Shown piece after piece: positions 13,295 to 26,420 of a DNA stretch of 64,000 nucleotides. The notes beneath the pieces were generated by a model that was given only the letters and a program-made list of their open reading frames with translations, searched no databases and was not told the origin of the DNA. The position numbers were made by a program, and so were the translations under genes. Origin of the DNA: Diaporthe sp. PMI_573. Lineage: Eukaryota > Ascomycota > Sordariomycetes > Diaporthales > Diaporthaceae. The stretch covers positions 62,001-126,000 of the forward strand of contig JAJTUP010000097.1 in assembly GCA_021399435.1 (NCBI GenBank), in the 5' to 3' direction. Within the stretch, counting starts at the first letter, position 1. Each line of letters starts with the position of its first letter.

Positions 13295-14100
13295 AGGGGA
13301 GGAGGATGAGGAGCAGAACTGCATCTGGGCAAGAATCCGTGGGGAAGACTTCGGTCGCCGCCGCGGGGTGGCTAGACTGGGGTGGCCTGTCATTGCCAAA
13401 GACAAGCGCAGTGGCTACCGACACCTAGGTACCTGGCCGGAGGAGCCACTCGAGACGTAACATGACCCGAGCGCGACTGCTTCCCAATCGAGCAAGACCC
13501 AATCTCGGAGACTGGCCTTGAGTTGATCCGCTGTTGTCTTACCTACTGTGGTAGGCGGCGGGGTGGGTGGGTGGCAGCGTGGTAGGGTTGGGTGGGTATG
13601 TAGGTACTGTGTACTGTACGTGCAATGCAGGCTGAAGTGCCACTTGACGATGGTGCTGTGTCGCCCGGTCAGCTCTATACCGGCCTCGCAAATCCGCACC
13701 CGGGGACGAAGCGAGGCCGGGTCCGCGTCCCAGCATGACCCCCGAACCAGCGGGTGAGTGGGACGAGAAGGACAGGCTATCTCTTGATGATGCCGCTGGC
13801 GTGGTTCATCTCTCGAGGCACCCAGACTGTCGGAATTTGCTGGGCTTGTGGCGCAAACCTAAACAGGGATAAGCATCCGGTGCCACACTGCAGGTGAGAA
13901 TGGGTTACGGTGTGCGGTACAGGTACAGTGCGGTAACGTAGGGCTTGCCTGCCCGCATTGACTTCTCGCTTGGCCGGAAGCTGGACGGGGCACCGAGGCC
14001 TAAGCCTGAGCCCTAGCCCGAGCTTGGGGTTTGGCGTGGGCGTTGACGATCGGCTGTCGCGGCGCCTCTTGTCGACGGGGGGAATGAGCAGCGGAGCGGA

Positions 14101-14140
14101 GCACAGGCACAGGCACGGGCACGGACACAGGCACGAGCAC
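14101..14140. repeat. (GGCACA/G)n minisatellite-like tract
   Basis: Six-base units of the form GGCACA, GGCACG or GGACAC are repeated about six times with point differences. Confidence 0.7.
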
Positions 14141-14640
14141 ATACTGTAGGAAGGGCTGGACTGGGCCGGGGGCTCGACAAGCAGATCGTTCCTCTCCCCC
14201 CCCTGTCGGTTATGCGTCAAGAAGTCCAGACTCGACACCGCGGGTGTGATCCCATGGCCTGGCACACCTGGGTGAGATCTGCAGGCTGCTAAAATTGGGT
14301 ACCAGCCCGATGAAAGCCGGTAGTGGTAGTACTCAGCGCTGTGCTGCGTGCGTGCATACGTACCGCACAGCATTGCGTGGGAGCAGCATTGTTGGATGCG
14401 GGCCTCCCGCTCGCCTGCCACCGTTAGCTGGCTCATGACGTACCAAGGCCCGAGGGAGGAAGAAGAAGGAAAACCCAGAAAGTCATCTCGCCAAATCTAA
14501 CCAGATGCATATAAGTGTCTTGAGCCCCAATGCCGCTGACATCGAGACTCAGGGCTAAAGTGGTGATGGATTTGTTGCAGAGTGGGATGGATGACTGACC
14601 GACATGCCCATGATTCCATCTCGACCACGAGCTCGGAGTA

Positions 14641-14690
14641 AACAAGAGAAAAAAGAAGAAGAAGAAGGGGGAAAAAAAAAAAGGAAAAAC
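14641..14690. repeat. Purine (A/G) tract, GAA repeats and poly-A
   Basis: Fifty bases almost purely A and G on the + strand, including (GAA)n and an A11 run. A similar tract lies at 22641-22674. Confidence 0.75.
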
Positions 14691-14963
14691 ACCCACCCCT
14701 TTCTTGGTGACCGGGTAACTCCAGCTGAGGCAGCCAGGTCAGCAGATGTCGCCGTCACAATATCATGGATATTAGGAATGTACACAGAGGTGAGAAGCTA
14801 CCACGCCACCTACCTAGCACCTAGGAGGAGTGTATGAGATTGCGATCCATGGGTCGTGCCTGTGCTGTGTATTCATGCCTTCCCAAATGGTGGTCGTACC
14901 GAGGTACCAGCCGACATGGCAGCTGCAGCTGCACCTGCTGTGTACTATATACTGTACGCTTTG

Positions 14964-15008
14964 CCCGCACCCGTGCGCACCCGCACCCGCACGCGCACCC
15001 GCGCCTGC
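14964..15008. repeat. (CCGCAC)n degenerate hexamer repeat
   Basis: Units CCGCAC, CCGTGC and GCGCAC alternate in a GC-rich, purine/pyrimidine-alternating tract. Confidence 0.65.
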
Positions 15009-15901
15009 CTGTTATTGCATTGCAACGTTTTCGAGGCATTGGGTTCAATGCTGGCAGGGTTTTGGCTGGGTGTAGGCTTGCTTATCTCCCGAAACCCAAT
15101 TCCAGCAGACGGGGAAGGCGGCACAAGCCCATGGTGCAGGACTGAAGGTGACGGTCACAGACCAGCAAATCTCACCTGTCACGGTCATAACAGGCCGGAT
15201 TATTACAATAGCTGCTTCCCCTGGTGAGAAGTGTGGCTTCACGGCGTCGTGGGGAAAGGGAAGGGGTGGGGTCTGGTGCCGCCTCCCAGCTCATCCGCAC
15301 CACCCTCCCCCCTCTGCCCCAAGTGTCCGGAGAGTACCCCCCCTGCCCTCAAGGTACTGACTGTGTATGAAGGAGGGCCACATCTCCATTCCTGTCCGTT
15401 CCTGTCCCGTCCTGCCTGCCCTGCCTGCCCTGCCGTGCCTGCCCCGGCGCGGCGCCTTTGGGGAGGGGAGAGACGACCTCAGGCCTCTACCGAGTACTCT
15501 GGCATGCGCCTAACGTTTGACAGCCGCTTGACAGCCTCACCCGTCGTCCTGGACGCATGCAATGTGTTGTCTAATCTTCCCAAGCCAATGCTCCCTCTCC
15601 CGGTCCCGCCCTTTTCGAGATCTACCATGTAGACTGCAATCCATGCAGCCCTCCACACCTCCACCCCTCCACCACCACCCCACAACCAGTACAACGACGT
15701 CGCTCTCATGGTCTTCCCTTGGCTTTCGTCCCAACTTGCTCTGGACCCCCTTTTTCTTGTCTGACGCAGCATGTGTGATCCGCGGCAAGGGTCCTCCCTG
15801 ACAGGGCAGCCCGGGACGCAACATGCAGACCTGGATGTATTCCACGTACCTCACACGGGGCGGGAGCGCGACCTCCTTCGACCGCTTGCTTGCGCACACG
15901 C

Positions 15902-16094
<193 letters not shown>

Positions 16095-19000
16095 TAGTGT
16101 ACAGTACACTCACTCACACCAGACAGCACGGCACAGCCCAGGACGCAGGACCTGGCTCGTCACATCTTTCCGCCGCGGAACGGTCTGTTCATTAAGTGGA
16201 ACAAAGCGGAGCGCGCACGGCTCGCTCCTGGAACAAGCACACCCCCCTTCCCGCAGCTGCCCTGCCCTCCCCCACCTTCGGGGCCATCTTCGATCCATCG
16301 CTCGTCGCTCATCACCACCTGCCGCCCGTAGCCCGTCGCTGTCTCGCTCACTCGCTCGTTCGTTGCACATGGCCAGATGGCCCCGTCGCCCATCATTACT
16401 GTGTAATGCTGCAGCCTGCAGTGAGAAGCGGGAAACCACGCTACGGCTTTTCAAGGCTGTACCCTGTGGGCAACACACAAGCTGAGTGGATGCCCATGCC
16501 CAAGTTCCGTCCCAACCTTGGAAACTTTGCTCCCCTCCTGCAATCAAAAAGACTAAACATTCAGCTGACGACTTCAGATGCACCATTCCACATGAGGACG
16601 CTGTTCTCTCTAATACTGCATCCCTTCTACGAGTCGCATTTCTCATCTACGGGCCCGCGCACTATCAGGTCTAGTTCTTGGCCCTGTTCCTATTTGAAAT
16701 GAGGTGTCCGGTTGGTTCAGTCCCGGCCGCCGCTGGTCACACAAGGGACGGACATCAGTCCGCTTTCCCAACACAGCAAAAGCAAGTTGCACAGTGTCCC
16801 CAAAGACACAAGTCACGTAGATCGGAGCAAACGCGGGAACGGGCCACAACGCGCGAAGTCGCACAGCGTCCATGACAGGACAGTCATGCAGCACTGGCCA
16901 CTGGCGAGCTACACCCACGACGCCGAATATGACCAACAAGTGCAGAGTCATCTAGCCGTGGTGCTGAAATGGCACGCACCGGCACGGGCTGTCAATATGG
17001 CGGGCACTTTTGGCAGGCGATCCTGACGCTCAATGCTCAAGCCCTTGCAGCGGGAACCGGCTGGGAGGCGTTCGACCGAGGATCACTGGGGCGTCGTGCC
17101 GGCAAAGCCACTGCCGCAGCGTTGCAGCTTGCCAACTTTGACATCTACGTGCCGGCGCGTTTTGTTCCTCTTGACGTCGCCTTATTGTCCGGCGCGGCGG
17201 AAACTGCAAGAGCGCCGACACGTTTGCCTCGGTAAGCCGGCCTTTCTACGGCCTAGCCAGCCTTGCATTCATCGACCTCACCCAAGAGACGGACTGCATT
17301 TTACATTGGTTTACATCCAATTCTCTCCTCGCAGTCCCCATCAACTCAACCAGGCAACTTGATAAGGGCTGGGCGCTTGTAGTCGCGGGACCAGATCCAA
17401 GTTGTTCCTTGTCTAGACTTGATGGACTTGATGCAGCACAAGCGATCGCACATGGTCCAAGGAAGCTCCGTTTTGAATTTGCTGCAGACAGGGCGCGACA
17501 GTGCTGTCAGCGGTACACGTTTCTACCAAAACCCCCCTATCCCCCAAACAATGTTTATCCGAGACCAAGTATCCGCGTATCCAAGCCAGCAGGTCGACGG
17601 ATATGGGAATTTTGGACTCTGGTAACACAATCTGATGCTGTACAAGCCATGAGTGTAGACTCATGACATATTCTCACAGAACACATGTGTCTGAACGTTT
17701 CGGTCACATCCTATCTGAACATCACCCAGACCACTATTCATGTTGTTCGTGTATCTCTTATTTCACTTTCTGGTTTACGGTCAACTCTTCTGACACACCA
17801 GCCATGAGCCCCGGAGACTGCATGCCACAAAATGGCGATGGGAACCAGACGTGGCAGGGTCCCGCACGGTCGTCATAGCTGGGCCTCTCTGTGGCATTAG
17901 GCTCAAGTCGAGCTCTTCTCTGCACGCATAGAGAGTATCTCCAAGCGCGATGCTGTCCGCATTGTTGGCTCGTCTGTGCCTGAAAAAGGCGTCAATCAAG
18001 CATCAAGGACTTCTTTCAGCTCACGGCGGCGCAAGCGACGGGTTGTGCACTCTCGAGCTCCTGGAGGTCTCTGGGACAGGGGTTTTGCGGTGTGCGGGTT
18101 CATGCCGAGCTCTGCGCAGTGCAGCGTCTATCAGGTGCAAGGAAGTACGTATGTGTACTGCAGATAGCGCGAGCATCCCATTAGGATGGGTGTGTGGCGT
18201 GAGCCCGAGCCCGAGCCCAGACCCTTTAAGCTCATCCCGGAAACCTGGTGCAGGTATGGGGGACAGGAACACCAGACATGGGGCTGCCTCTCGAATGCTA
18301 CGGTGTCTATTCCTTTCCGAGGACGGTGGCAGGGGTTGAGCGTGGCAGAGACAGACAGGGCATGCCATGGTCTAGCCCTTCTGGGCATGGGGAACTGTCC
18401 TGGTTCGTTCAGCCGGGCCAGTGCCGTACACAGTAGTACTCCGTACTCTTGTCATCTCTTTATTTTTGCTCTCAAGCTATGTCTCGCGCAAATTTCACCT
18501 ATCGATGTGGGCTGGCCCATGACCAGAGTAGGAAGCCATGTCTACTGTACGGTATGTACTTCGGTCTGCTGGAGCGCGCCCTTGTATGTGGACCTCGCCG
18601 CTACCTCTGCTGTCGGGACGGCCTTGTGTGCAGAGATCAGCCAGCACACCAACGTCACTAGGGAGATTATCGATGCTGCTAGCCCCATCTGACAAGCGTA
18701 TTCACCAGTGTACTTCCAAACCACCATCGCTTCCCCCTGCTCTTTCAACTCCGCCCCCCTTGATCTACACCCTTCTGCTGAACACAGGGTGCTCATCCTT
18801 CTGGATCCAAGCGCAAATGCCCAGGCTCTGGACCCAAACGTGCTAGCAAGCGGGATCCGCTAGACCGTTTCCTTTGCCTTAGGATTCGGCGCGGTTTGCT
18901 ACGTACCGCGGAAACCTTTTCCCACATGCCATCGACGAGTCAAACCAGTGTCCCGATGCAAGACCCCATGGTTCGGAAGGGCTTGACGTCCTGTCCGAGG

Positions 19001-20857
19001 CCTGGTTTAAGCCGCGTGATCTACCCTTGCTGCTCTCAGAACTCAGCTTCCAAGATTGTCCGCCATCTGCATCTGCATATCCACTTCGGCAGCCGCTCTG
19101 TCTATCTCACCATCCCTGTCAGGCCAAGGGTCACCTGGCTTGACCCTCAAGCTACCCTCAAGCTCCAGGGGCAACCTCCTTATATTTTCTTGAAGCGACA
19201 GTGCTTCCCCTTGCAGTTAATCACCCTTCAACAAGCAGATCATGAGACAGCCCGGAGGTTCTGCAGACTGGAGACGCTTACACCAATGCGTAGTCCACAC
19301 AGACATTCGTCCAAAACAGTTTACTGCCTTCTCTCATCATTCTTGCAAATATCAGTTGTGTGCCTGCTGCTCTAATTCTGACAGCGGGACCTCTCCCGAG
19401 TAGAGCACCCAGCATGTGGACAGGATGTAAGAGCGCCATAAGATCGACAGTGCAGTAACGACAGCTGCCGCCTTGCGGTGTCCCCCCCGTTTGCACACCT
19501 TCAGTCATCCTGTGGTCGTCTTCTGAGCAACATCCTGGGATCACTGGCCCTGGAGTCCTACCCATTCGAAGGCCTTCGCCCAAGCGAGTCCCAAAGGCAA
19601 CGGGAACGGAAGTACTGGTCAGTCCCGCCTCACACTGGCGCACCTGAGGTTCGCCTGGCCCGGTGCGCGTACTGTGAGTATTTCTGCACCTTGTACTCCT
19701 CAGCGGGCCAATTGTGTAGGAGGATCATCCAGGGGGTCTCAAAAGAGTTGGCAGCCCCCCTGCATGGATTTCATTCGATTAACACAGAGCAAGGCCAGCA
19801 TCCCACAACCAAAAGCTTTCGGGCGCCACAGCACGTATCCCAATCCCGGAACGACTCGCCTGCGCTAATATTCCCTGGGCTCCTATTGCCTCGGGCACCT
19901 CATTCGCCGTCTTGGGTTCCCTGCCTCTACTTGTACTGTCTTTTCTCGCAGTTCATACCAGCTCGGCCAGATACCCGCGCAGCGTGCCTTAGCCTTATTA
20001 GCAAAAGGGAGACATTTGCGAGGGGCTCCAGCACAAGACAAAAACCACCACAGTCCTGCCCCGGGGTTGAAAGACACTCGTCAATCCAAGGCTGAGAGCT
20101 CAGGAACTCAACCCGAGACCAGTCACCTCGTTCTACCGTACTGATATTGGGCATCGGACGACCTAGGCGTTGCCCGTTCTGTTACATTTCATTTTAGCCC
20201 ATCTGAGGCTACTGGACGAGACATTACACAAACCCATACCCCCCGGGCCAAAAAAAATATCTGGCCCTGACCTAGCTGGTCTTGCAGCTCGGTGCAACAC
20301 AGCTCTCCATTAGAAGACCTCCCTGGTCCCCACCCCCAAGCTCCCCGGATCCTTCCAGCCCAACCCAGCAGCCTTCTGTCCACTGAAGAATAATCTTTGT
20401 TCAGCATATGGTATAGAAAGGCGGCGTGGAATCAGACCTCCAGCAAAATACGTTCACCACCTCTTCCGGCAACTTCACTCAACTGCTCTACACAGATACA
20501 CATATCCAACCGAGTGTCTCTGCTTGTCGACCCGCCGGGAACACTATCAGCTTTTTCCTACTTCAGCGGCTCTGGTACACCCTCCTCCTTTGGAACACAG
20601 CAACTTTCGAGGTTCTGTCTACACCAGAGGGCGGAAGTGATAGATCAGGACCTCCCTGACCCCTTGACGCGACTTCCGGCCAAAGGTGTCCAGGAAATAC
20701 TGTCGGACTGAGAAGACGGCCGTTTCTCTCATCTCCTTTCCTGAGGCTCGACAAATTATCTCCTCACTTGCGCGCAATCTGTACGTACATCGAGGTCCGG
20801 CTACGCGGGCTCTACATCGCGAAGGCATCTGCCATACAGCGGCTCCGCATCATCGAA

Positions 20858-22273
20858 ATGATGGAAAACCATGCCGATCATCTGGGCCATGGGCACGGGC
20901 ACCGGCCCCCGCCAGAATCTGGGACCGGCCGCCATTTGATGATGCCGCCATATCCTCCACAGTCCCATTACCCAACTTCAGATATTCCCAGTACGAGTAG
21001 ACCTTCCCCAGCCCTAGTCACAACTCCCTCGCTGCTTGTTTGCAATGGCACCCCCAGCAATAGTTCGTCGCTGTCTCGTTACCCCCCCCCCCACACCGCC
21101 GCAAGCTCTAGGCCGGCTTTACTGACCTTTTGGGCCAGGACGATCAGTAGCAGATGGGGCAGCTATGACCCTGCAAACCTCCCCAGTGAACATGCATGGC
21201 GGCTCCTCTCCTGAGTCGCATGCTGGGGGAACAGGTTATACGTGGGGTACCCACGACTCTTGGGCTGGCCGGTCGCCACAGCAGTACGGCAACAGAACAC
21301 CGGGTGCGCTCAATCAGGGCGGCTTTTTCTTCCAGAATATGAACACGATGCCTTCAACGACGGCACACAACATCTCTCCGATCACGGCGACGACGCCAGG
21401 TGACACGCTGCCATCATTTCACTCTTCTCCGGCAACGAGCATGTCACATCTTTCCATAGACCAAGCCACGAGCAACGGTCACAGCAACGGGGTATTACCA
21501 CCATTTCGGCAAAATTCCACAAGCTACACGCCACGCCCCACGCCACCACTTGGTCGCTCATCTTCGTTCCCCAGCCCTTCAGGGACAGTGCCCCCTTACG
21601 TTCCAGGCATCTCCTCGATGTTGCCCATGTCAACAATGCCCTCGTCAACGCGTCCAGGCCTGGCAGCGCCAATTTCGCCACTGGGAAGCTCAGGGCCCTC
21701 AGGTCCTCCAGGGCCACCACCGCCGGCCCCAGGCCCGGGAAGGCTGTCTCCGTACCCCTCTGGGCACCAACAACAATATATGCATAACCTGGGCAACCCG
21801 GGGCAACCAATGGCCCTGGTGTCGCACTACTCGCCGGCGGCTGCGGCGGCGGCAGCGTACGGGGGCCATTTTGGCGGTATGATGTTCCAGTCGCAACAAC
21901 GGCAGCCGGACAAACCGCACCAGTGCGACCAGTGCCCGACGGCGTTTACGAGAAATCACGATCTCAAGAGGCACAAGAGGATACACTGGGCAGTGAAACC
22001 ATTCCCGTGTGACGGTTGTGAGAAGGCATTCTCCAGGAAAGATGCTTTGAAGGTAAGTCCCGGGACAGATTGAATGTCTGGCCTCTTGCCGGACCAAGAC
22101 ACGCGCATTCTATTTTCATACACTCCGTTTACTAACCTATTGTGTGCTCACAGAGACACAAGCTCGTAAAGTGCTGTGGAAAAGACGGGAAGGACAAGAG
22201 AGATGGGAGTCCATCTTCTACAGAAAGCCAGGGCAACAGCGGCGAGCTGTCACCAAGAGACCCCAAGAGGTAG
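20858..22273 (+). CDS. C2H2 zinc-finger transcription factor with Swi5/Ace2-like finger pair
   Basis: Proposed exons are 20858-20990, about 21151-22052 and 22154-22273, giving about 384 residues. The N-terminal two thirds is low-complexity: Ser/Pro/Gly/His-rich, with a GPPGPPPP segment and an eight-Ala tract. Two zinc fingers end the protein. Finger 1 is CDQCPTAFTRNHDLKRHKRIH (C2H2). Finger 2 is CDGCEKAFSRKDALK, completed after the last intron by RHKLVKC, so its final ligand is Cys (C2HC). The RNHDL..RHK and F.RKDAL..H....C patterns recall the last two fingers of yeast Swi5/Ace2. This is a resemblance recalled from memory, and orthology is not shown. A nuclear DNA-binding regulator is likely; targets are unknown. 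The first intron acceptor is uncertain (21147, 21150 or 21153 all keep frame), and a further upstream exon cannot be excluded. The last intron is 22053-22153. The gene is flanked on both sides by about 10 kb or more without recognisable genes. Confidence 0.8.
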
Positions 22274-22640
22274 CTCGAACTGTGAGCACCTTGCGGGCCG
22301 CAGAGGATTTATGGGACGTTCGAAGCTGGAAGACGCACCCAGCAGCAGGTGCTATCCTCGACTCCACTTTGACCGCATGTATCCAGCCGTGCGGGCATTG
22401 GGCACCTTGACAGGCCCGACGGCATTTCTTCGTCGCTTACGACCACGTTTCGGGGCTCATGCGACTGTTTAATGGCTCCGCTTGAACAGAGTCGACGCTC
22501 AAGGGGCCACAATTGCTATGATAGGCGTTCCGGGCTGCTGGCTGTTCCACTGGGCATGTGGCAGGCTTGTCGAAAACATGGCGAGGCGTTCTACAAGACC
22601 GGAAATGGCCACGGAAACAGGGCAAAAAGGGCGGGTGTTG

Positions 22641-22674
22641 AAAAAAAAAAAAAGAAAGAAGAAGAAAAAAAAAA
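22641..22674. repeat. A-rich/GAA tract
   Basis: A13 followed by GAAAGAAGAAG and A10, downstream of the zinc-finger gene. Low complexity only. Confidence 0.75.
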
Positions 22675-23122
22675 GCATCAAGGGAGAGACAGACGGTCTC
22701 GTGGTATTTTCTATGTCGTATAGGACCAAGGGAAAGGAAGCGTGAAGGCGGGCGCACAGACTTGGGAGACGGGGCAACGCTGTTTATGATACAGCAAGTA
22801 GTTCTTGGCTACTGGGCATGGATGGACAGGGAGGCTGGGGCCTGGGGATCTAATGGAGTTTGTGTTTGTCGAAGGCATTGATCATAGGGAGTCATCATCA
22901 GGGGGTCACAATTTGACAAGATTCTTTACTTTTGGCCTCACTGCTGTGGTAAGGCCTGTACATTGCAGAGCTCGAATGGCTTGGGCGCGATCTGTTTGGT
23001 GCTGGGCTTGGCTCGGCTCAATCTCGAGCAGAACCTGGCAGGTTAAGCTACGGTGATCTACCTACCAAGGTGGCCCCGTCAAGGGGCAGGGGCGACCTCC
23101 GTTCTCCCCAGCCCGAGAGCCC

Positions 23123-23286
23123 AACAGCAACAGCAAACAGCAAACAGCAACAGCAAAAGCAACAGCGACAACAACAGCGACAGCAACAGCAACAGCGACA
23201 GCGACAACAACAGCGACAACAACAACAATAACAACAACAACAGAAGCAGAAACAGAAACAGAAACAGAAACAGCAAAAGAGACAGC
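23123..23286. repeat. (ACAGC/ACAACA)n trinucleotide-type repeat tract
   Basis: About 160 bases made almost only of CAG, CAA, AGC, AAC, GAC and AGA triplets. Read in one + frame it encodes an N/S/D-rich stretch ending in RNRNRN, with a few Gln codons at its start. No conserved domain flanks it and the surrounding frame is poor, so it is annotated as a repeat and not as an exon. Confidence 0.75.
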
Positions 23287-26200
23287 ACCGTCAACTGCAG
23301 GTGCAAGTGTGACGTCGTATCTGAGACAAATGATCACCAGGCCCAACTTGGACAGAGGCTTCGCAGGACGAAATGCGTCGTCGGTCAATGCGCCCTGTCA
23401 TCTTTTGTCAGTGGTCTCCTTCGTGCAGCCCCCGTCTCCAGCTGCAGTAAGCGGCAGCCTCACGGCAGGATGAAGCTGCTGCCAAGCTGGTGTGAGCTAA
23501 TGAGCTACCGCCGGTCGATGGGTTGCGGCCAGAACAGAGCGGGACACATTCTTCAGCGGGTGACCACACCACTCCGTGCCGCGTGCCTCCCTCAGCAAAC
23601 CAGCGGCTTCAAGTGAGACAAGTAGGGCACGCGGCAGAGATGCCAGACTGCCAGACTGCCAGACTGCAACCCTCGTCACCCGAACAGTGATAGCGTCCCA
23701 TCCCGTCCATTCCGTCCTGGGTTTTAGCTCACGGGAGGTCACCAAGTGTGCCCCCGACTCGAGGGAGGGCCACTCCTCACACGCTACGTCCTTGGGAAAC
23801 ACAAGAAGGTGCCCACGAGGCTTTGGCATCCCGAGCGGACGGTTGTGTGGGGAGGTGCTATGGTGTGTAGGACGCGATTGATCCTTAAAACAGACCGGGC
23901 TGATTTGCTCTTGTCGATCCCAGGAGCTTTTGTCTCTGCCCACGGTGAAGGGGCTGGGTCGGGGGCGGTGGCCGGGGGGGGGGGAAGGTTGATTGGGACA
24001 GCACCCTCCCCCGGATCTGGAGGCCCAACACGCTCTCCTCACCCTCCATTACGCGTCAAAATATTGCCTGGGCACAGGAGAGTCCGGTGTCATATAGCCG
24101 GCTAGATAAGGCACCCCCACGGTCACTCACGCCAGACCGTCAATAAGGTACACCGAGAGTTGGGGCCCGCAGGCCGTGGTCTCCCAATCAAGACCTCGAC
24201 TCCCCCGTGACCACTCAGCAGACCGGACCCTCCTGTACGCCGCACGCAGCCACGTATAAAGAGCTGACCCCAAGGACCAGCCATCACTGACCGGTGAAAG
24301 TGGGTAAAAGGGGGGAGGGGGTAAGCGGCCTCCACCCGCGCCCACGCTTGACCTTGCTCTCGGCCTTCACTTGTCTTTGCACCTCATCCGAGCAACCATC
24401 ACCGACCTCATCGGCCCTGTTCTTCCAGCTCCAAGACAATAAGACCTCGCAGAGATTGCGTTTGACAGTGCGATGCCGAGATCATCGCGCCGGGAGCCAA
24501 CCCTTGGAGAAGTCACAAAGTTAGCGCTCGCCTCGAATTGGGTGTTTCTCCACCAATCTTCTCGGGCCCAAAACAGTCGAATTCCGTGACTATGGATCTG
24601 GAGGCAAGCCATGTCGCACAAGTAAGACGTCGTGGGTCCCATCGTTCCGAATTTCTCCCCGTCGACTCTGCCCCGACCTCACTCACACCTCATCTCCCCC
24701 GTCTTCGAAGCTGAACCTGAGCCGTGCACACGACGATGGGTTTCGTGCCTTCGACCGTCGACAATGGCGGTCAGAAATTTGCTGTTCTGCCTTGTGCGAC
24801 ACCGAGTCTTTTCGGACCGAGCAAGCAGGGCACTTTTTGCCGCCGCAGTATCCTTTACTGGGAGGCTTGCCACCGTATTGTCAATTTATTTTCAAGACAC
24901 TGACCGGTTTTACCAGACTCAATCATCTCAGTTTCGATGCGGAACACCCACCCACCCACCAAAAAAATGTCTTATCAGGAGAGCTCGCCGCTCACGATTG
25001 TCCAGATCGGGATTGTTGACCGTCTTGTCTTGGATAAGGTGTCACAGGCCGGGGTCGTGCCTGGCCGGCTGCACCCGGAGAACCTGAACCCCCCTCCTCC
25101 CCCCCGCGCAGAGAAAATTTCGGGCTGTGCGCCGACCTGCAGTCGGGGATATTGCTGGATATTTCCCTTGCCGATGTCAGTTCCAGCAAACATGCACAGC
25201 AAAGACAATCAGAGAGACAGCTTGTTCTTGCGTACTACACGCGCCGGGTACAGTACCACAGGATGTCGTTGAAATAGACTCCGAACTTGAGCCCCTCCCC
25301 CCGGGACTTCGGTGGGTACAATTGGAGCATCATCCCTGCCTGAGTGTGTATCAACGACACTCCACCGCATAATCTGGGGTAACAGTGGAGACTAGGACAC
25401 CCTGTCAGAGAGCTGCGTGGCCCGTCGAATCGACAAACGAACAACGCGCGCCGGCCATTTCGGACGGGTCGACGACAACTCCGGCCTGCTCAGGTTGCTG
25501 TAGCTGCAATCACACCGGGCCCGTAGGACTCGGCCCGGGTGCCCACTGCTGATGGGTGACCTGCTGCAGCAAGCCATAGCTGTCACTTTCGCCGGGCCCC
25601 AGCTATTTTGCATTCGACAGGCCGTGGCAGTCTGCAGGCCGGGTCGGGCCTGCGCCTTGATCCGTTACCCCAACGCTCACGGCTACTGACAGCTGGCAAA
25701 AAGGGCTTCCTCTGGAGGTGGTGGCCACGAGAGAATGGCTGCGCTCGGAAGGTCCGCCCTGGGCAGGGGAGGGGGCAGGAGAAGACGGCATCCTTCGTCC
25801 CTGTCATCCGGGAAATCAAGTGGTTCGGAGATTTATTCCGTTGCAGCGCAGCGCCAATCCCTCATGAACCAACGCCTGGGTGGGAAACACCAATACTACG
25901 TTCAGTCGTGGCAGAACACCAGGAAGCACGCCCGTTTCATGCCCTGCGGGCGTCAGCTGGGTCCGGTCCACAATGATGGCGCTGCATGCCTGCCTAGCAA
26001 GCAACACACCTCTTGATAGGGTCCGCCTCGGGATGCAACCCAGCACAGAGCCAGAGGAAACCCCTGGTCGAGCATCGCTCCTGCTGTGCGAGCATTACCC
26101 ACTCCCCAATCGGTCTTGGGAAGGACAAGCCAGGGTCATCTCACGCTGCGCTAGCATGTCGTGCGAGGCACACCAAGTGTTATAATACAGAGGAACATGG

Positions 26201-26390
26201 ATGCACCCACACCCCGCAGTACAGTTTGGCCCTCATATACTGACATCCTGATGGCTCCGCTGGGTCACAGGGAAGGGGCAAGGACGACAGCTGTGGCTGT
26301 TTCCGTTTCCGATATTCCTACACGCTTCACTTGCTGTCATCCACCTCGTGAGCATACTCAAGCCTCTGTTTCGAGTTGCTGGCTACTGAA

Positions 26391-26420
26391 GTACCACCTA
26401 GCTACCTAGCTACCTGGCTG
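26391..26420. repeat. (CTAGCTAC) repeat block
   Basis: ACCTAGCTACCTAGCTACCT-type units, one of several CCTAG-containing clusters in the window. Confidence 0.65.

Noticed and set aside
13777..14436. 219-codon minus-strand frame with a Cys/Pro-rich stretch
   Set aside because: The CPCPCLCLC segment is the GGCACA/G minisatellite in another frame. No domain found.
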